A stretch of DNA of 40,615 bases from a virus. Positions within the stretch are counted from its first letter, which is position 1. Each line of letters opens with the position of its first letter. The DNA lies in IMG/VR virus record IMGVR_UViG_3300005608_000012, positions 1 to 40,615 of that record. One strand, 5' to 3'. Shown one piece after another: positions 38,443 through 40,615 of this stretch. Below the pieces are notes generated by a model. It was not told where the DNA came from. It made no database searches and saw nothing but the letters and a program-made list of their open reading frames with translations. The translations under genes were made by a program, and so were the position numbers.

Positions 38443-38570
38443 TGAACAAAGAAATTGAAAAACAAAAAGTAGTTGCCGAGAAACTTAATGGCAGATTCGC
38501 TATGCTCGGTATCATTGCAGCACTAGGTGCTTACTTTACAACAGGTCAAATCATCCCAGGTTTTGTTTAA
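38442..38570 (+). CDS. hli: Hli 5, high-light-inducible protein
   Basis: A 42-residue Hli with a Lys/Glu-rich N-terminus and a canonical AEKLNGRFAMLGI motif, ending TTGQIIPGFV. It is the fifth copy in the array and shares its last base with the start of the next gene. The array thus holds three canonical (1, 2, 5) and two variant (3, 4) copies. Confidence 0.9.
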   Translation: MNKEIEKQKVVAEKLNGRFAMLGIIAALGAYFTTGQIIPGFV

Positions 38571-38758
38571 TGGGATTAGAGGCAGACTATAACACTTGGT
38601 TTCATACCATACTGTTTCCTTTTATGCCAGTAATCACGGTATTCTTGTGCAGTTGGTTGATGCTAGGTGACTTGCCTTTCGACGACGACGATGATGATGA
38701 TGACGGTGGAGGAGGAGTAATGACTCCTGTTTACAACTACGCACCATCAGGAGCATAA
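38570..38758 (+). CDS. small membrane protein with poly-Asp tract
   Basis: A 62-residue protein in a TAATG junction with Hli 5. A membrane helix (TILFPFMPVITVFLCSWLML) lies at about 13-32, followed by eight consecutive Asp and then GGGG and a short tail. The Asp run is encoded by a GAC/GAT trinucleotide tract. An exposed acidic patch next to a thylakoid helix could bind divalent metals or a basic partner; that is inference. No family is recognised. Confidence 0.65.
   Translation: MGLEADYNTWFHTILFPFMPVITVFLCSWLMLGDLPFDDDDDDDDGGGGVMTPVYNYAPSGA
38681..38717 (+). repeat. GAC/GAT/GGA trinucleotide tract
   Basis: Three GAC, four GAT, one GAC, one GGT and three GGA codons in succession encode Asp8-Gly4. 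It is a short simple repeat prone to replication slippage in three-base steps, so length variation between related phages would leave the frame intact. Confidence 0.7.
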
Positions 38759-38842
38759 ATGAAGTATCAATTAATTTTTGCTGTTGTACTAGCAGCATTC
38801 GCTATCAAAGGCGATATAATAACAAGTTTATTTTACGCATAA
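38759..38842 (+). CDS. 27-residue single-span microprotein
   Basis: ATG 38759 follows the preceding stop directly. The 27-residue product is a helix (YQLIFAVVLAAFAI) with a KGDIITSLFYA tail. It is the last gene before the terminator at 38848 and therefore probably the end of the hli transcript. Function is unknown. Confidence 0.5.
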   Translation: MKYQLIFAVVLAAFAIKGDIITSLFYA

Positions 38843-38847
38843 TATAT

Positions 38848-38874
38848 AAGGGTAGCACTAACGCTACCCTTTTC
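38848..38874 (+). terminator. intrinsic terminator of the hli transcript
   Basis: AAGGGTAGC (38848-38856) pairs with GCTACCCTT (38863-38871), nine base pairs with a six-base loop, followed by TTTTC. Confidence 0.85.
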
Positions 38875-38876
38875 TT

Positions 38877-39044
38877 ATGAAATATAGACTTGAGTATCAA
38901 ACAGGAGATTCAGATAAGTGGATTAAGATGAATAACTATCGTAATTTATCTGATGCAAAATCTGAATTTTATCTATTTCTCTGTAGACAATCTCAAAATA
39001 TGGTCTACAATAAAACTAAAATAAGAAGAGTACACGATGACTGA
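38877..39044 (+). CDS. 55-residue basic protein, unknown function
   Basis: ATG 38877 begins three bases after the terminator tail. The product is hydrophilic (KYRLEYQTGDSDKWIKMNNY; SEFYLFLCRQSQNMVYN; a basic KIRRVH end). No ribosome binding site is evident because the terminator occupies the space. It overlaps the next gene by eight bases. No family is recognised. Confidence 0.5.
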   Translation: MKYRLEYQTGDSDKWIKMNNYRNLSDAKSEFYLFLCRQSQNMVYNKTKIRRVHDD

Positions 39045-39216
39045 CCTTTCACTAAGAACAAAATCCTATCTACAACTCAAGAAATACTTCAAGGTTTGTG
39101 ACAACCAGAAAGTCTATGAGTTCTGTGACTATTGGATCACAAGTGGAAATACTGACACAGATGGACTAGACGAAGCATTTCGTGTAAGATATAACATAGA
39201 TAAACTCGGAGACTAA
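39037..39216 (+). CDS. 59-residue helical protein, unknown function
   Basis: ATG 39037 overlaps the previous gene by eight bases. The product (TDLSLRTKSYLQLKKYFKVCDN; VYEFCDYWITSGNTD; then FRVRYNID) appears soluble, with two Cys. A GAAGAG precedes the start. No family is recognised. Confidence 0.5.
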   Translation: MTDLSLRTKSYLQLKKYFKVCDNQKVYEFCDYWITSGNTDTDGLDEAFRVRYNIDKLGD

Positions 39217-39220
39217 ATTA

Positions 39221-39301
39221 ATGAAAGTGTCATACTTATTGATACTTCTTACAATATCTGCTATGGTATTGTATCTCCCACAAGTTGCTTATGTACGCTA
39301 A
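39221..39301 (+). CDS. 26-residue single-span microprotein
   Basis: ATG 39221 lies four bases after the previous stop. The 26-residue product is a single membrane helix (YLLILLTISAMVLYLP) with a short QVAYVR end. Its stop shares a base with the next start (TAATG). Size and composition recall small photosynthetic subunits, but no match is recognised. Confidence 0.5.
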   Translation: MKVSYLLILLTISAMVLYLPQVAYVR

Positions 39302-39471
39302 TGACTTTTCTATCTTGTCCACCAGTATATACTCTTCCTGGAACTTGGACTAAATGTGACCACGCATTGATACCACACTTTGAATTTAATGTGGGACCTT
39401 CACTCGCAGTTTTCCTAGGATTAATTACAATAGGGATACTGATATACAGTAAACAATCAATTAAAAAATGA
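39301..39471 (+). CDS. 56-residue membrane protein with two cysteines
   Basis: A 56-residue protein: a hydrophilic, Pro/Cys-containing N-terminal part (LSCPPVYTLPGTWTKCDH, C6 and C19), a membrane helix (LAVFLGLITIGILIY) and a basic end (SKQSIKK). The N-terminal domain would lie on the lumenal or periplasmic side by the positive-inside rule, where C6-C19 could form a disulfide. Four-base overlap with the next gene. No family is recognised. Confidence 0.55.
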   Translation: MTFLSCPPVYTLPGTWTKCDHALIPHFEFNVGPSLAVFLGLITIGILIYSKQSIKK

Positions 39472-39677
39472 GAAACCAGATGATTTCAGCACTCCTTGCT
39501 CACGCACAAGGAGATATTCAAAAACATAAGATGAATGTAGAGATTTATTTAACCAATCCTACTGGCATTGGTGAGCATTCAGATATTATGGAAGCAATCG
39601 AGCAAGAATTAAATATGATTGCTAAGTATGAAGATCAAGTATCTGTCATCAAAAAACATTTTCTTATAAAGGATTGA
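39468..39677 (+). CDS. conserved cyanophage helical protein upstream of psbA
   Basis: A 69-residue soluble protein (LLAHAQGDIQKHKMNVEIYL; GIGEHSDIMEAIEQELNMIAKYEDQ). I recognise it as a short protein common in cyanophages, always unnamed. It is made of two amphipathic helices and is rich in acidic and His residues. It ends three bases inside the psbA promoter -35 box at 39674. Confidence 0.65.
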   Translation: MRNQMISALLAHAQGDIQKHKMNVEIYLTNPTGIGEHSDIMEAIEQELNMIAKYEDQVSVIKKHFLIKD

Positions 39678-39702
39678 CAAAGTTAGGAAAAGCATATATA
39701 AT
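39674..39702 (+). promoter_or_regulatory. psbA: consensus sigma70 promoter of psbA
   Basis: TTGACA (39674-39679) and TATAAT (39697-39702), both perfect, with a 17-base spacer: the strongest promoter in the window. Initiation near 39709 gives a leader of about 190 bases before psbA. Confidence 0.92.
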
Positions 39703-39744
39703 AATTAGGTTGTGAAGTTTTGTAACTTCCTCGACCATTTTTTT

Positions 39745-39822
39745 ACGAAGGACCCGAAAGTATCGTAACCCTGAGTACAAACTGCTCTCAAACCGAGACC
39801 TATAGGCAGTATAAAACTTCGT
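39745..39822 (+). ncRNA. structured psbA leader element (PhotoRC-II-like)
   Basis: The leader holds an element closed by ACGAAG/CTTCGT (39745-39750 with 39817-39822). Inside are the blocks CGAAAG, ATCGT, CCCTG and GTA (39755-39777), then a stem ACTGC/GCAGT (39781-39785 with 39806-39810) that carries an inner TCTC/GAGA hairpin. From memory this matches the kind of conserved RNA described upstream of phage psbA as PhotoRC-II; I cannot check the alignment. TACGA (39744-39748) can also pair with TCGTA (39763-39767), which would open the closing stem, so two forms are possible. It may control psbA mRNA stability or translation. Confidence 0.65.
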
Positions 39823-39830
39823 CTCTCATA

Positions 39831-39854
39831 TCCACCAGTGAAGGGATTGGTGGA
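39831..39854 (+). promoter_or_regulatory. second hairpin in the psbA leader
   Basis: TCCACCA (39831-39837) pairs with TGGTGGA (39848-39854) around a ten-base loop containing GAAGGG. The loop sequence resembles a ribosome binding site, but the start codon is 48 bases further on, and no Shine-Dalgarno sequence lies near that start. Confidence 0.5.
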
Positions 39855-39901
39855 AATAAGTATCGCACTACCCTTTGTGCCCTACTTAAACGTTCTATTA
39901 A

Positions 39902-40615
39902 ATGACAACTTCAAACATTACACGCAGAGAAAGTGGTCTCCTACAGGGTTGGCCAGAGTTCTGCGAGTGGGTAACATCAACTAACAACAGAATATATGTT
40001 GGTTGGTTCGGAGTCTTAATGATTCCTGCATTACTTACTGCTGCTGCGTGCTTCATCGTAGCATTCATCGCTGCTCCACCTGTGGACATCGACGGAATCA
40101 GAGAACCAGTTGCGGGTTCTTTTATGTATGGTAACAACATCATCTCTGGTGCTGTAGTTCCATCTTCAAACGCAATCGGTCTACACTTCTACCCTATATG
40201 GGAAGCAGCAACAGTAGACGAATGGTTATATAATGGTGGTCCATACCAGTTGGTAATCTTCCACTTCCTTATCGGAATCTCTGCTTATATGGGTAGACAG
40301 TGGGAACTATCATACAGATTAGGTATGAGACCTTGGATATGTGTAGCATATTCAGCACCTGTGTCAGCAGCATTCGCTGTGTTCCTTGTGTATCCTTTCG
40401 GACAGGGTTCTTTCTCTGACGGAATGCCACTAGGTATCTCAGGTACGTTCAACTTTATGTTTGTGTTCCAAGCAGAGCACAACATACTAATGCACCCCTT
40501 CCATATGGCAGGTGTAGCAGGTATGTTCGGTGGTAGTCTCTTCAGTGCAATGCACGGTTCTCTAGTTACATCTTCTCTAATCAGAGAGACAACAGAAAAC
40601 GAGAGTCAAAACTAC
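39902..40615 (+). CDS. psbA: PsbA, photosystem II D1 protein (partial, 3' end outside window)
   Basis: The first 238 residues of D1, the photosystem II reaction-centre protein that turns over fastest in light; phages replace it to keep electron transport running. Recognisable stretches include [11 protein letters not shown], the lumenal [16 protein letters not shown] and RGMRPW-like [15 protein letters not shown]. Key residues align with the usual D1 numbering plus three: TyrZ Y164, the Mn-cluster ligand D173, E192/H193, the P680 chlorophyll ligand H201 and the quinone/iron ligand H218. No intron, frameshift or homing insertion occurs in the visible part. Confidence 0.97.
   Translation, partial: MTTSNITRRESGLLQGWPEFCEWVTSTNNRIYVGWFGVLMIPALLTAAACFIVAFIAAPPVDIDGIREPVAGSFMYGNNIISGAVVPSSNAIGLHFYPIWEAATVDEWLYNGGPYQLVIFHFLIGISAYMGRQWELSYRLGMRPWICVAYSAPVSAAFAVFLVYPFGQGSFSDGMPLGISGTFNFMFVFQAEHNILMHPFHMAGVAGMFGGSLFSAMHGSLVTSSLIRETTENESQNY

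Noticed and set aside
1-40615. tRNA genes, CRISPR arrays, insertion sequences, integrase or attachment sites
   Set aside because: Reading both strands I saw no cloverleaf, regularly spaced repeats, transposase or integrase motifs.

Overview
This window is a stretch of a T4-like cyanophage genome (a cyanomyovirus infecting marine Synechococcus or Prochlorococcus). The evidence is a T4-type replication set (gp45, gp44, gp62, RegA, gp43, UvsX, gp41, gp61, NrdA, NrdB) alongside cyanophage auxiliary genes: CobS, Hsp20, MazG, TalC, five Hli proteins and psbA. The DNA is AT-rich. Genes are packed tightly, with TAATG or ATGA overlaps and GTG/TTG starts at junctions. I see no tRNA, CRISPR array, insertion sequence or integrase.

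Layout. (1) 1-8309: cobS, a DUF3310 gene, gp45, DUF4385, a pyrimidine-dimer-glycosylase-like gene, gp44, then three 2OG-Fe(II) oxygenases, a D12-class adenine methyltransferase and a fourth oxygenase inserted before gp62 and regA. (2) 8331-11737: eight small, mostly membrane or proline-rich proteins of unknown function. (3) 11718-13395, minus strand: three exported proteins of unknown function; two of them overlap in different frames. (4) 13567-15363: hsp20, a strong sigma70 promoter with a structured RNA and terminator, a small outer-membrane-like protein, and a pair of related small proteins. (5) 15360-22143: gp43, uvsX, a 2OG oxygenase, gp41, mazG, a membrane protein and another 2OG oxygenase. 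(6) 22160-29911: genes partly marked by T4-late-promoter-like motifs. They encode a nuclease-like protein, a ligase-like nucleotidyltransferase, a HIGH-motif nucleotidylyltransferase fused to phage-type domains, mosaic charged proteins and an Ig-like virion protein. (7) 29911-34803: a coiled-coil membrane protein, gp61, nrdA, nrdB. (8) 34900-37658: small secreted or membrane proteins, talC, a GIY-YIG nuclease. (9) 37772-40615: a promoter, a chain of very small genes including five hli, then a consensus promoter, a structured leader and psbA, which runs off the window end.

Together the genes build the phage replisome and its dNTP supply (NrdAB, MazG, TalC-driven pentose phosphate flux), keep host photosynthesis running (D1, Hli) and may modify DNA or protein (six 2OG oxygenases, a Dam-like enzyme). 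T4-late-like motifs (TATAAATA, CTAAATA, ATAAATA) occur between the replication genes, so late genes are probably interleaved with early ones.

The most promising observations are: an RNA sequence block shared by the psbA leader and the promoter-driven RNA at 14057-14142; the microprotein array around the hli genes; the oxygenase/methylase cassette separating the two clamp-loader genes; the antisense exported-protein island; and a DUF protein carrying ligase-type nucleotidyltransferase motifs.
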